Source: Candidatus Blautia faecigallinarum
GTDB taxonomy: Bacteria > Bacillota > Clostridia > Lachnospirales > Lachnospiraceae
NCBI GenBank assembly: GCA_019116385.1
Contig: DXBU01000004.1
Coordinates: 1-64,000, forward strand
Reading direction: 5' to 3'
Length of the DNA stretch: 64,000 nt
Part shown: positions 19,204 through 28,329 of the stretch, piece after piece
Position numbering within the stretch: the stretch's first letter is position 1
How the letters are laid out: each line of letters begins with the position of its first letter
Made by a program: the position numbers and the translations under genes
Notes under the pieces: model-generated
What the model was told of the DNA's origin: nothing
What the model saw: only the letters and a program-made list of their open reading frames with translations
Databases searched by the model: none

Positions 19204-20247
19204 CTAATATACTCCGTAAGTGGCACTAAATTCTGTTCCGGCTGACAGATCTGTTTCCGCTGTTTCTTCTGTTCCGGCGCTCGGATCTGCTTCTTCCGTT
19301 CCCTCCGTTCCGGCGCTCAGGTCTGCTTCTCCCGTTCCTTCTGTTCCGGCTGACAGATCTGTTTCCTCCGTTTCTTCTGGTTCAGGCTCTTCTTCCTCAG
19401 GTTTCGGTCCTACATAAACGCCTTCCTCATCGTATTCTCCGTCTCCGGTGAAATATCCGATCTCATCATAGCCGCCTGGCCAGTTTTCCGCTGTATAATC
19501 CAGTTCCCGCTCAAAAGTAATGGTTTTCACATTGTCTGTCACCGTTTCCAGGTGGAGGATCCCCTTTTGTCCCTGGAGTTTTGGCAGGATGGCGATCACA
19601 CGGGCCATCTTGTCTTCCAGGTATTCGTCCCTTCCCAGCTGGACCGTGATATCCCCATATATAAGGCTGATCCGGTAGCTGCTGTCAAACTGGATGTGGT
19701 CCGGTATGGTTTCATTCTTCTGAAAAATGGTAGCAAGAGCCACAGCGGTATTCAGGACCGTGTCTCCCTTGATAGGAAGCTTTTCATCCTTGATCACATG
19801 ATCCACCTGGATCCCATCGAAATAGGGGACGCTTTCATCCCGTTCCCGGGAGCTTTCGATAAAAATACCGCTGCGGTCAAAATAAATGTAGCTGTCCAGA
19901 TAGGGAATACAGCCCACCGGCTGTTTTTCCCGCACGGTGATCACTATGGTATTCCGGTTTGACCGTCTGACACGGAAGCCGTCCACAAAGGGAATGTCCC
20001 CCACATCGTCTCTGGAATACAGGATCGGAGCCAGAATAGAATTGGATGCCAACGGTCCCCGCAGGATCATCTCCCTGACTTCCGTTTCGGAATAATGGCT
20101 GCTTCCCATCACTTCCACATGCTCAACTCTGTAATAGGTAAAAAAGAATATCACCCCAGCCAGGAGCAGTCCCCCGGCACCGGCGCCGATGATCTTCCAT
20201 ACTTTTTTATCTATATGTAACTTTTTTCTGTAATTGGATGTTCTCAT
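19204..20247 (-). CDS. divIB: Cell division protein DivIB/FtsQ with repetitive acidic C-terminal tail
   Basis: N-terminal TM followed by POTRA/FtsQ-type sequence (VEHVEVMGSSHYSETEVREMIL); location upstream of ftsZ. Confidence 0.88.
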   Translation of the reverse strand: MRTSNYRKKLHIDKKVWKIIGAGAGGLLLAGVIFFFTYYRVEHVEVMGSSHYSETEVREMILRGPLASNSILAPILYSRDDVGDIPFVDGFRVRRSNRNTIVITVREKQPVGCIPYLDSYIYFDRSGIFIESSRERDESVPYFDGIQVDHVIKDEKLPIKGDTVLNTAVALATIFQKNETIPDHIQFDSSYRISLIYGDITVQLGRDEYLEDKMARVIAILPKLQGQKGILHLETVTDNVKTITFERELDYTAENWPGGYDEIGYFTGDGEYDEEGVYVGPKPEEEEPEPEETEETDLSAGTEGTGEADLSAGTEGTEEADPSAGTEETAETDLSAGTEFSATYGVY

Positions 20248-20293
20248 ATAAAAATTCCTGTGTCTTTTTTAATCGTGCCCTTCTGCACATCCT

Positions 20294-21556
20294 TTACCGC
20301 CTTTGTGTCTGACAGCTGCAAATGCCTCCAAGGGAACACAAATCCTGGCATATATGTTCATATCCCCGGCGGATATAAGAGTACCCATGGATATCTGTCT
20401 CCCCCTCTGCCGCCAAAGCGGCCAAGATCAGCGCCGCTCCTCCCCGAAGTTCCTGGGCAAAAACCGAGCAGCCGCAGAGAGGGCTGCCACCCTGGATCCA
20501 GGCATCTCTCCCGGCCACCGTAATCCCGGCGCCCATCCGGTTCATTTCTCCGGCGGCCTTGAAGCGGTCCTCAAAAATCTTTTCCCGGATATGGCTTTCT
20601 CCAGGGATCGTTGTCAATACGGCCATAAGCGGCGACTGCAGGTCTGTGGGAAATCCCGGGTAAACTCCCGTTTCCAGATAAGGAACCGAAAAACGGACGC
20701 CGCTTCCATCCGCTACTAGTTTACCACTCTTTACTTGATATTGTCCACCTATTTTCCGATACACCTTAAGAAATGCGTCCAATTCTCCTTCCGGAGGATT
20801 TTCGATCACGATTTTCCCTCTGGTGGCAGCACAGGCGCACAGATAAGTTCCCGCTACGATCCGGTCCGGAGGCACCTGGATCTCTCCCCGGTTTAGTTCC
20901 TCTACACCGGATATATGGATGCATTCCCCGCCGTCTCCCCAGATTTTTGCCCCCATACCTCTTAAATACCGGCAGAGCCATTGGATCTCCGGCTCCCGGG
21001 CGCAGTTTTCCAGGCAGGTCTCCCCCTTTGCAAGAACAGCGGCCAGGATCCCCTGTTCCGTGGCCCCTACGCTTTTCCCTGGAAAAACAACTCTTCCTCC
21101 CTGAAGCTCCCTGCAGGAAGCGCAGAGGAAAAAGGGACGCTCCTCAATATGGGCTCCCAGGCTTTTCAATGCCAAAATATGAAGGTCAATGGGACGTTTG
21201 CCGATCACACACCCTCCAGGATACCCCAGGCACCCTTTTTTATTCCTTCCAAGCATAGCTCCCAGAAGGATCACGGAAGAACGCATTTTTCCTGTATAAA
21301 CCCCTGAGATTTCCGTTTTATCCGCATTTGTGCAGTCCAGATACAGGTCATGCCCTTCCCACCAGGTGACCGCCCCGATCTCACTTAGGATTTTTTCCAT
21401 CCAAAATACATCTGCGATCCTTGGACAGCCTTTTAGTATACTTACTCCCCGGTGCAGAAGAGATGCGGCCATCATAGGCAGCGCCGCATTTTTTGACCCT
21501 TGTATGGAAATGCTTCCGCATAAACGTCTTCCTCCCGTGACGCGGATATTATCCAA
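20294..21556 (-). CDS. murA: UDP-N-acetylglucosamine 1-carboxyvinyltransferase
   Basis: GSKNAALPMMAA; active-site loop YPGGCVIGKRPIDLH; TTG start at 21556 with AGGAG upstream, overlapping the ftsW end (ORF track start 21625). Confidence 0.92.
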   Translation of the reverse strand: MDNIRVTGGRRLCGSISIQGSKNAALPMMAASLLHRGVSILKGCPRIADVFWMEKILSEIGAVTWWEGHDLYLDCTNADKTEISGVYTGKMRSSVILLGAMLGRNKKGCLGYPGGCVIGKRPIDLHILALKSLGAHIEERPFFLCASCRELQGGRVVFPGKSVGATEQGILAAVLAKGETCLENCAREPEIQWLCRYLRGMGAKIWGDGGECIHISGVEELNRGEIQVPPDRIVAGTYLCACAATRGKIVIENPPEGELDAFLKVYRKIGGQYQVKSGKLVADGSGVRFSVPYLETGVYPGFPTDLQSPLMAVLTTIPGESHIREKIFEDRFKAAGEMNRMGAGITVAGRDAWIQGGSPLCGCSVFAQELRGGAALILAALAAEGETDIHGYSYIRRGYEHICQDLCSLGGICSCQTQRR

Positions 21557-22685
21557 CCCTTCCACTCCTAAAAGGCCTCTTAAGCTTATTGTATGCAGGA
21601 TAGGGATTCCTGTGACTGGCCACACTTAATGCCAGCCCCATTTCTCCCAAAAGGAACACCACAGAGGTTCCTCCGTAGCTGATAAAAGGCAGGGTAATGC
21701 CGGTATTCGGGATCGTATTTGTCACTACGGCTATGTTTAAGATCACCTGTATGGCAATATGAGCCAGGATCCCTGCACAGATCAGGGTTCCCTTCAGGTC
21801 CCGGCTGTATGTAGCGATCACACAAAGGCGCCATAAAAGCAGGGCAAACACCAGGATCAGGGTTCCCGCGCCCACAAGCCCCAGTTCTTCACAGATAATA
21901 GAAAAGATCATATCATTCTGGGCCTCCGGCACAAATCCCAGTTTCTGCAGGCTGCTCCCCAGCCCCCGGCCAAACAGGCCGCCGCTTCCTATGGCATACA
22001 GTCCCTGGATCGTCTGGAACCCTTTTTCGTATTTTTCCGGATCTCTCCAGATAGCCAGACGTTCCAGGCGGTAACTTTCTGCAGCCAAAAACACAGCCGC
22101 AAACCCGGCTCCCGCAGCTCCAAGTCCGATAAACTGCATATATCTGGGATTGGAGACAAAGATCAGCACCACACCGATCCCCAGGATGATGATCGCCGTA
22201 CTTAGGTTATTGGACCCTACCAGCCCGGCTATGGGAAGAAGGGTGACCATGGTCCGGCATATGAAACCAACGCCTATGGTATTCTTATTTGTACGGTCTA
22301 TCTGCCAGGAAAGAAACAGGATCACCGCCGCCTTGGCAAATTCTGCCGGCTGAAAGGACAGCGGTCCCAGATCCAGCCAGCGTTTGGAACCATTGATCTC
22401 CTGGCCGAACAGCAGGACCGCTGTGGATAAGAGCAAGGAAAGAATATAGGCCCCGGGAGCTAAGGATACCCAAATGCGGTAGTCGATCTGTGACACGGCA
22501 TACATAGCGGCAAGTCCCAGAGCTGTGGCAAACAGCTGCTTTTTGAAATAATAGGCTTCATCTTGAAAACGTACTCTGCCGTTGTAAGAGCTGGCACTGT
22601 ACAAAAATACCAGACCGAATACAGTCAGGAGCAGTACCAGAGCTAAAAGCCCTCTGTCCCCCTGACCGGTTCTTTCCCTTTCCAT
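21549..22685 (-). CDS. ftsW: SEDS family peptidoglycan polymerase FtsW/SpoVE
   Basis: GSKRWLDLGPLSFQPAEFAKAAVILFLSW, PNTGITLPFISYGGTS. Confidence 0.95.
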   Translation of the reverse strand: MERERTGQGDRGLLALVLLLTVFGLVFLYSASSYNGRVRFQDEAYYFKKQLFATALGLAAMYAVSQIDYRIWVSLAPGAYILSLLLSTAVLLFGQEINGSKRWLDLGPLSFQPAEFAKAAVILFLSWQIDRTNKNTIGVGFICRTMVTLLPIAGLVGSNNLSTAIIILGIGVVLIFVSNPRYMQFIGLGAAGAGFAAVFLAAESYRLERLAIWRDPEKYEKGFQTIQGLYAIGSGGLFGRGLGSSLQKLGFVPEAQNDMIFSIICEELGLVGAGTLILVFALLLWRLCVIATYSRDLKGTLICAGILAHIAIQVILNIAVVTNTIPNTGITLPFISYGGTSVVFLLGEMGLALSVASHRNPYPAYNKLKRPFRSGRVG

Positions 22686-22740
22686 TGTACGCCCCCAAAT
22701 CTATATGGTATACATTATAAGTATGAAGTTCTTGTCTTCT

Positions 22741-23889
22741 TCATTCCATGGTTTCATAAAACTGCAGCATCTCCATATTTTTCCTTTTCTGCTCCAGCGT
22801 GATATGTACATACCGGTTCAGTGTGATGTTCACATTGGAATGCCCCAGGATCTCACTTAAGGTTTTGATATCAAAGTTCAGTTCAATGCACCTGGTGGCA
22901 AAAGTATGGCGGAGCGTATGATAATTGGTTTCCGGGATCCCGCATTGGCGCAGGATCCTTTTAAAACAGTTGTTCATCGTCCGCGGTTCGATATATTTTT
23001 CACTGGAGCCGGTAAGAAAAAAAGCCTGCCCACAAAGAGGAACCTGTTTTTTTATCCGCTCCAAAAGGAACAAAGGAAGGGGGATATCCCGGTTAGAGCA
23101 GCTGCTTTTGGGCGGTGTCACAATGACCTTTGTCCTTTTGGAGGAAGCATCCTTTTCGTCATACTCCAGATTGGGGATCCTCTGCATGGTATAACGGATC
23201 TGTACCAGGCCTTCCTTTAAAAGGATCTGTTCCCACTTAAGGGCGCAGACTTCCCCGATCCGCATACCGGTATACAGACTCAAAAGGATGCCGTCTCCGA
23301 TCCGGCTGTTTTCTTTCAGCAAGAACTGTTCCAGCTTATTCTGATGGGGCAGGGTCAGTATATTTACTTCCTTTATTTTTACCTTTATTTTTACCGACTG
23401 GATACTGCAGGGAATCCCTCCATACTGTCCATTTGCAAAATCCACCACCTGACGGATCAGCGCCAAAATATCCCTAACTGTCTTGGGCGAGAGGCCCTTT
23501 CCATCCGTCCTGTTCCCATAGGTAAGTTCCCGGCACACAAACTGCTCGATAAGCTCTGTGGTCAGCTTCGCCAGAGCCACATGGCCCAGGCAGGGCAAAA
23601 TATGATTTTTCGTCATGCTCACGTATTTTACATAAGAAGATTCTTTGATCCGGGGCCGCATGGCCAAAAGCCACTCCCGGAGCATCTGTCCGAAGGTACC
23701 TTTGGAATATGGGGCGGAGGCCTTCAAAAACTCCTTTTCCGCTTTTACAAGTCTGTCCTTGGTCTCCTGGTAAGTAGGCCCATATACGGAAGCATAAAGA
23801 GCTTTTCCATTATCTTTTCTGCCTTTGACAAATCTTCCTTCCCACCGGCCGTCCTTTCTTTTGTAAATGTTCTCTCCTTTTCTTGGCAT
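22741..23889 (-). CDS. Tyrosine-type site-specific recombinase/integrase
   Basis: N-terminal KRKDGRWEGRFVKG (AP2-like), TGMRIGEVCALKW, YHTLRHTFATRC, LGHSNVNITLNRYVH catalytic motifs. Confidence 0.95.
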   Translation of the reverse strand: MPRKGENIYKRKDGRWEGRFVKGRKDNGKALYASVYGPTYQETKDRLVKAEKEFLKASAPYSKGTFGQMLREWLLAMRPRIKESSYVKYVSMTKNHILPCLGHVALAKLTTELIEQFVCRELTYGNRTDGKGLSPKTVRDILALIRQVVDFANGQYGGIPCSIQSVKIKVKIKEVNILTLPHQNKLEQFLLKENSRIGDGILLSLYTGMRIGEVCALKWEQILLKEGLVQIRYTMQRIPNLEYDEKDASSKRTKVIVTPPKSSCSNRDIPLPLFLLERIKKQVPLCGQAFFLTGSSEKYIEPRTMNNCFKRILRQCGIPETNYHTLRHTFATRCIELNFDIKTLSEILGHSNVNITLNRYVHITLEQKRKNMEMLQFYETME

Positions 23890-24026
23890 TTCTTAACCGT
23901 CCTTTCTTATGATGATTTTGGAAATGTGGCTTTTAAATAGGAAATTTTTCCTTTCTTTATTGCCATATCCGCTAATAATCATCACTTTTCTGAAAAAAAA
24001 TAGCAAGAAACACTCCAGAAACGGGC

Positions 24027-24060
24027 AAAAAACAGGGCGTGTCTTCTTTTGACACGCCCC
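24027..24060 (-). terminator. Rho-independent terminator downstream of murD
   Basis: minus strand GGGCGTGTCAAAAGAAGACACGCCCTGTTTTTT. Confidence 0.85.
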
Positions 24061-24065
24061 TCTTA

Positions 24066-25424
24066 TCAGGTAAGTTCTCTTACATATTCTTTGAAACAGT
24101 CTCCCCGCTGTTCATAATTATCAAATTGTCCCCAGCTGGCACATGCCGGCGACAAAAGCACGGCGTCTCCCGGATTGGCTTTCTCTGCACACACCTGCAC
24201 CGCTTCTTTTAGATCCTCACACAAAATACAATTTGTAAATCCCAGTCTTTGGGCTGCATCCCGGATCTTTTCCTTCGTCTGTCCGATCAGGACCAGGTAC
24301 CTCACCTTACCGTCAAAAGAACGGATCCACTGGTCATAGCTGGACTCCTTGTCATAGCCCCCTCCGATCAAAAGTGTCGGCCGGTTCATTGCCTGGATCC
24401 CCTTGATGGCCGCATCGGGATTGGTGCCCTTGGAATCATTATAATAGGCTACGCCATTTTTCTCTGCAACATATTCGATCCGGTGAGGCACTGCTGTGAA
24501 GGCGCAGACACTCTTTTTGATGCTTTCCAGCGGAACCCCCGCACAATAAGCCATAGCTGAAGCAGCCATTACATTTTCATAATTATGAAGGCCCAAAAGC
24601 TTCAGTTCCCCGGTTTTTACAAAGGGAATCTTTTCCCCGTTTATATGGAAAATAATCTGGTCTCCTTCCAGGTATACCCCTTCTTTTAAAGGACGGGCAC
24701 TGGAAAAATAGATCACCCTGGGGATCAGGTCTTTCCCAAATTCCCGCAGGACCTCATCTTCATAGTTCAGGATGCAGAAATCCTCCGCTTTCTGATTCTT
24801 CACGATCAATTCTTTTACCCGGATGTATTCCTCCATGGTATGGTGACGGTTGAGATGATCCTCTGTAATATTCAGAATGGCGCTGACTTTTGGCGCAAAG
24901 GTTTCGATGGTTTCCAGCTGAAAGCTGCTGATCTCCGCCACTGTCACGCTGTCCTCTGTCATGTCAAGAGCCTTGGAGGTATAAGGTGTCCCGATATTTC
25001 CCACAACAAATACCGAAGACCTGGCGTCTTCCATGATCTTCCCTAAAAGGGCTGTAGTAGTAGTCTTTCCATTGGTCCCGGTAACTGCCAGCACTTCTCC
25101 CTTTCCTGTCTGATAAGCCAGCTCCACTTCCCCCCACACAGGGAGTCCCTGGTGATAAAAGCTTTGTACCAAGGGGATATCTGTAGGCACTCCCGGGCTT
25201 AATACCACCAGATCCAGATTTTCCTGAACCTCTTCAGGAAGTTCTCCGGCATAGATTTCCAGGGGATACGTGCCATTAGTCCGGCCCTTCACCTGTTCTT
25301 TATCGATTTGGCTGTTTCCGTCAAAGATCACTGGAAATGCGCCCACTGCTCCCAAAAGATCTGCTGCTCCGATCCCGCTTTTTCCGGAGCCGAACACAAG
25401 AACCTTTTTATTATGTAATTCCAT
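24066..25424 (-). CDS. murD: UDP-N-acetylmuramoyl-L-alanine--D-glutamate ligase
   Basis: AVTGTNGKTTTTALLGKI, YNDSKGTNPDAAIKG, LLSPACASWGQFDNYEQRG. Confidence 0.97.
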   Translation of the reverse strand: MELHNKKVLVFGSGKSGIGAADLLGAVGAFPVIFDGNSQIDKEQVKGRTNGTYPLEIYAGELPEEVQENLDLVVLSPGVPTDIPLVQSFYHQGLPVWGEVELAYQTGKGEVLAVTGTNGKTTTTALLGKIMEDARSSVFVVGNIGTPYTSKALDMTEDSVTVAEISSFQLETIETFAPKVSAILNITEDHLNRHHTMEEYIRVKELIVKNQKAEDFCILNYEDEVLREFGKDLIPRVIYFSSARPLKEGVYLEGDQIIFHINGEKIPFVKTGELKLLGLHNYENVMAASAMAYCAGVPLESIKKSVCAFTAVPHRIEYVAEKNGVAYYNDSKGTNPDAAIKGIQAMNRPTLLIGGGYDKESSYDQWIRSFDGKVRYLVLIGQTKEKIRDAAQRLGFTNCILCEDLKEAVQVCAEKANPGDAVLLSPACASWGQFDNYEQRGDCFKEYVRELT

Positions 25425-25445
25425 GGATTTCTCCTCCTCTATCCT

Positions 25446-26408
25446 TTATAATGCCAGAAGCGCGATCAGGCACATAATGGCGGTGACCACAGAAAAAACA
25501 GTAACCACTCTTGTCTCAGACCATCCGCAGAGCTCGAAATGATGGTGGATCGGCGCCATTTTGAACACGCGCTTTCCATGAGAGATTTTAAAATAGGACA
25601 CCTGAATGATCACGGAAAGAACCTCGATCAAGTAGATCAGGCCCACCAGAAGAATAAACAAAGGCATCTGCATCACATAGGCCGCACCTGCCACAAAACC
25701 GCCAAGGGCCAAAGAGCCGGTGTCTCCCATAAACACCTTTGCCGGATAAACATTAAAAAGGAGAAAGCCCATTAAGCTGCCTACTACCGCGCAGGTGATC
25801 GGTTCGATCCCGGTTTTCATTCCCACAGAGACCACTGTGAACAGCATGGCCACGATCAGGGTCACACTGGAGGCCAGGCCGTCCAAGCCGTCCGTAAAAT
25901 TCACCCCGTTAACTGTGCCGATCACCGCGAAAAACAGGATGGGGATGGCAAGCCATCCTACATTCAGAAAATGCCCGCTCCAGAATGGGATCCGCATGGT
26001 CAGGGAGATATCGGTATAGTTCACCAGATAATAAGCAAAAATACCCGTCAGGATAACCTGAAGGAGAAATTTCTGCCAGGGCAAAAGACCGTCTGAACGC
26101 TTAAGGACCACCTTAAGATAATCGTCCAGAAAACCAATGATCCCAAATCCCAGTGTCAAAAACAGCACCGGTATGATCAAAGGATAATCTTTCACATAAA
26201 ACAGGGCCGTGATCACCGTGGCGATTAAAAAGATCACACCGCCCATGGTAGGGGTTCCCGCTTTTTTCAAATGAGACTGTACACCATCTACTCGTTCTGT
26301 CTGACCCATTTTCAATTTTCTAAGAAATGGGATAATGATCGGTCCCAGTACAACACTGATCGCAAAAGAGATCAATACAGGGATTACAATTTGAAACTCC
26401 ATCCTCAC
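25446..26408 (-). CDS. mraY: Phospho-N-acetylmuramoyl-pentapeptide transferase
   Basis: GTPTMGGVIF, GFLDDYLKV, NFTDGLDGLA, HHHFELCGWSE. Confidence 0.97.
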   Translation of the reverse strand: MRMEFQIVIPVLISFAISVVLGPIIIPFLRKLKMGQTERVDGVQSHLKKAGTPTMGGVIFLIATVITALFYVKDYPLIIPVLFLTLGFGIIGFLDDYLKVVLKRSDGLLPWQKFLLQVILTGIFAYYLVNYTDISLTMRIPFWSGHFLNVGWLAIPILFFAVIGTVNGVNFTDGLDGLASSVTLIVAMLFTVVSVGMKTGIEPITCAVVGSLMGFLLFNVYPAKVFMGDTGSLALGGFVAGAAYVMQMPLFILLVGLIYLIEVLSVIIQVSYFKISHGKRVFKMAPIHHHFELCGWSETRVVTVFSVVTAIMCLIALLAL

Positions 26409-26498
26409 ACCTCATAAATCTTTCGTTTTTTCGTTTTTCCTAAGCCTGCCGTATTTCCGGCTGTGCTTTTTCTAGTATAAGGCTTTTTCCCCGAATTA

Positions 26499-28262
26499 TC
26501 AACCCTCTGTAAAAGACGCCTCTACATTTTCTTCCGTTTCCTTTTCAATACCCAGGTATGGAAGGACATTAGCAAAAATACTGCGGATCACTGGAGCGGC
26601 AATGGTCCCCCCATAGTATACCCCTTTTGGATCATGGATGATGCAGAGCCCCAGGATCTGCGGGTCCTCTGCCGGGGCAAATCCAAGAAAAGAAGAGATA
26701 TAACGGTTTGCGCTTCTTGGAAGGGTCTGGGATGTAGCGGTCTTGCCTCCGATCCGGTAACCTTCGATCCCGGCATTTTTTCCGGATCCCTCTGAAACTA
26801 CACTCTCCAGGATCTCCCGTACCGTCTGGGAGGTCTCTTCTGAGACGATCCCGGTCTCCACCGGATATTCGATTTTTTTCACCTGCGTCCCATCGGGGCT
26901 TTGGACATTTACGCCAAAATGCGGGGTAATGCGGTTTCCCCCGTTGATCAGGGCACTTACGGTAGTAGCCAGCTGGATCGGCGTGATCTGAAAAGATTGG
27001 CCAAAGGCTACCGTTGCCAGCTCTACATTCCCCATATTTTCTTCCTTATGCATGATCGTCCCGGCTTCCCCCGGCAGATCGATCCCTGTTTTTTTCAGAA
27101 GGCCAAACTGGCGGAAATATTTATAATAATTTTTGACGCCAAGGCGAAGTCCCACCTCTATGAACACAGGATTGCAGGAATTCTGGGCCCCTTCTATAAA
27201 ATTCTGAGCGCCATGCCCTGTTCTTTTTGAACAATGGATCCTTCTGTCGTCTACCACCTTATAGCCTGGACAGTAAAACGAATCCTCCAGAGAAACCACC
27301 CCTTCTTCCAGCCCTGCGGACATGGTGATGATCTTGAAAGTAGAGCCAGGTTCGTAGGTATCATTCAGACAGGGATTCCGCCACATCTGGTTTAAAAGAT
27401 CCTGTTCTTCCTCCTGGCTTAGGGAGGTGTTTTCGGATCCGGTATTTAAAGTAAAGGGATCGTTTAGATCAAATTCCGGCACATTGACACAGGCATAGAT
27501 CTCCCCATTTTGAGGGTTCATAAGAAGAATGGAGACCCGCTCCGCCTGCTTTTCTTCCATCACTTTTTCCGCCGCCTGCTGGGCAAACTCCTGGATACTG
27601 ATATCCAGGCTGATCTGAAGGCTGTTTCCTTCCACGGGATCCTGACGGCTTTCCCCCATCTCATCGATCTCCACGCCCCTGGCATCGGTAGTCGTCAGGA
27701 TTTTACCCGGTGTTCCATTGAGGATCTCTTCGTATTCCACCTCCAAGCCGATAATACCCTGATTGTCCCCGCCGGTAAAGCCCAGCACCTTTGAAGCAAG
27801 GGAACCGTATGGATAATACCGCTTATAATCCTCATCTACTTTTACTCCGCTAAGGCCATAGTCTCGAATGGCATCTCCCACTTCTTTTTCCACATTGGTC
27901 TTGATCCGTTCAATGGACGACACCTTTTCCACCCGTTTCCGGATGGTCTCTTCTTCCATGTCCAGTTCCTTTGCCAACACAGAAATAACCTCTTCGGCAT
28001 CTTTGATCTGGCTGTGGATCACGGAGATGGTGCATACGGTTTTATTGGATGCCAGGACCTTTCCCTGGGCATCCAGGATCTCTCCTCTTTTGGCTTTGAT
28101 GTCCCGTTCTCTTTCATGGAGATCCTGGGCTTTTTCATAGTAATAATCCGACCGGATGCCCATAAGGTAGACCAGACGTCCTCCAAGCCCCAACAGCAGC
28201 AGCGTACAGGTTCCAAAAACGATCCAGATCTTTTTTTTATGAAATGTTTTATTTTTTTTCAA
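26499..28262 (-). CDS. Class B penicillin-binding protein (SpoVD/PBP2-type), TTG start proposed
   Basis: EPGSTFKIITM (SxxK), NSCN (SxN), GGKTATSQ (KTG position is KTA); start proposed at TTG 28262 (ORF track 28466 overlaps the upstream PBP). Confidence 0.9.
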   Translation of the reverse strand: MKKNKTFHKKKIWIVFGTCTLLLLGLGGRLVYLMGIRSDYYYEKAQDLHERERDIKAKRGEILDAQGKVLASNKTVCTISVIHSQIKDAEEVISVLAKELDMEEETIRKRVEKVSSIERIKTNVEKEVGDAIRDYGLSGVKVDEDYKRYYPYGSLASKVLGFTGGDNQGIIGLEVEYEEILNGTPGKILTTTDARGVEIDEMGESRQDPVEGNSLQISLDISIQEFAQQAAEKVMEEKQAERVSILLMNPQNGEIYACVNVPEFDLNDPFTLNTGSENTSLSQEEEQDLLNQMWRNPCLNDTYEPGSTFKIITMSAGLEEGVVSLEDSFYCPGYKVVDDRRIHCSKRTGHGAQNFIEGAQNSCNPVFIEVGLRLGVKNYYKYFRQFGLLKKTGIDLPGEAGTIMHKEENMGNVELATVAFGQSFQITPIQLATTVSALINGGNRITPHFGVNVQSPDGTQVKKIEYPVETGIVSEETSQTVREILESVVSEGSGKNAGIEGYRIGGKTATSQTLPRSANRYISSFLGFAPAEDPQILGLCIIHDPKGVYYGGTIAAPVIRSIFANVLPYLGIEKETEENVEASFTEG

Positions 28263-28320
28263 AAAAATACCCCCAAAAGAGATTCTCCTACTAATCCTAT
28301 GAGAAATCTCTTTGGGGGTA
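28260..28320 (-). terminator. Terminator-like hairpin between the two PBP genes
   Basis: minus strand TACCCCCAAAGAGATTTCTC...GAGAATCTCTTTTGGGGGTA followed by TTTTTTT. Confidence 0.85.
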
Positions 28321-28329
28321 TGCCTGTTC

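Noticed and set aside
22741-23889. Prophage or ICE
   Set aside because: Only an integrase is present; both flanks are housekeeping dcw genes, with no structural, lysis, relaxase or cargo genes.
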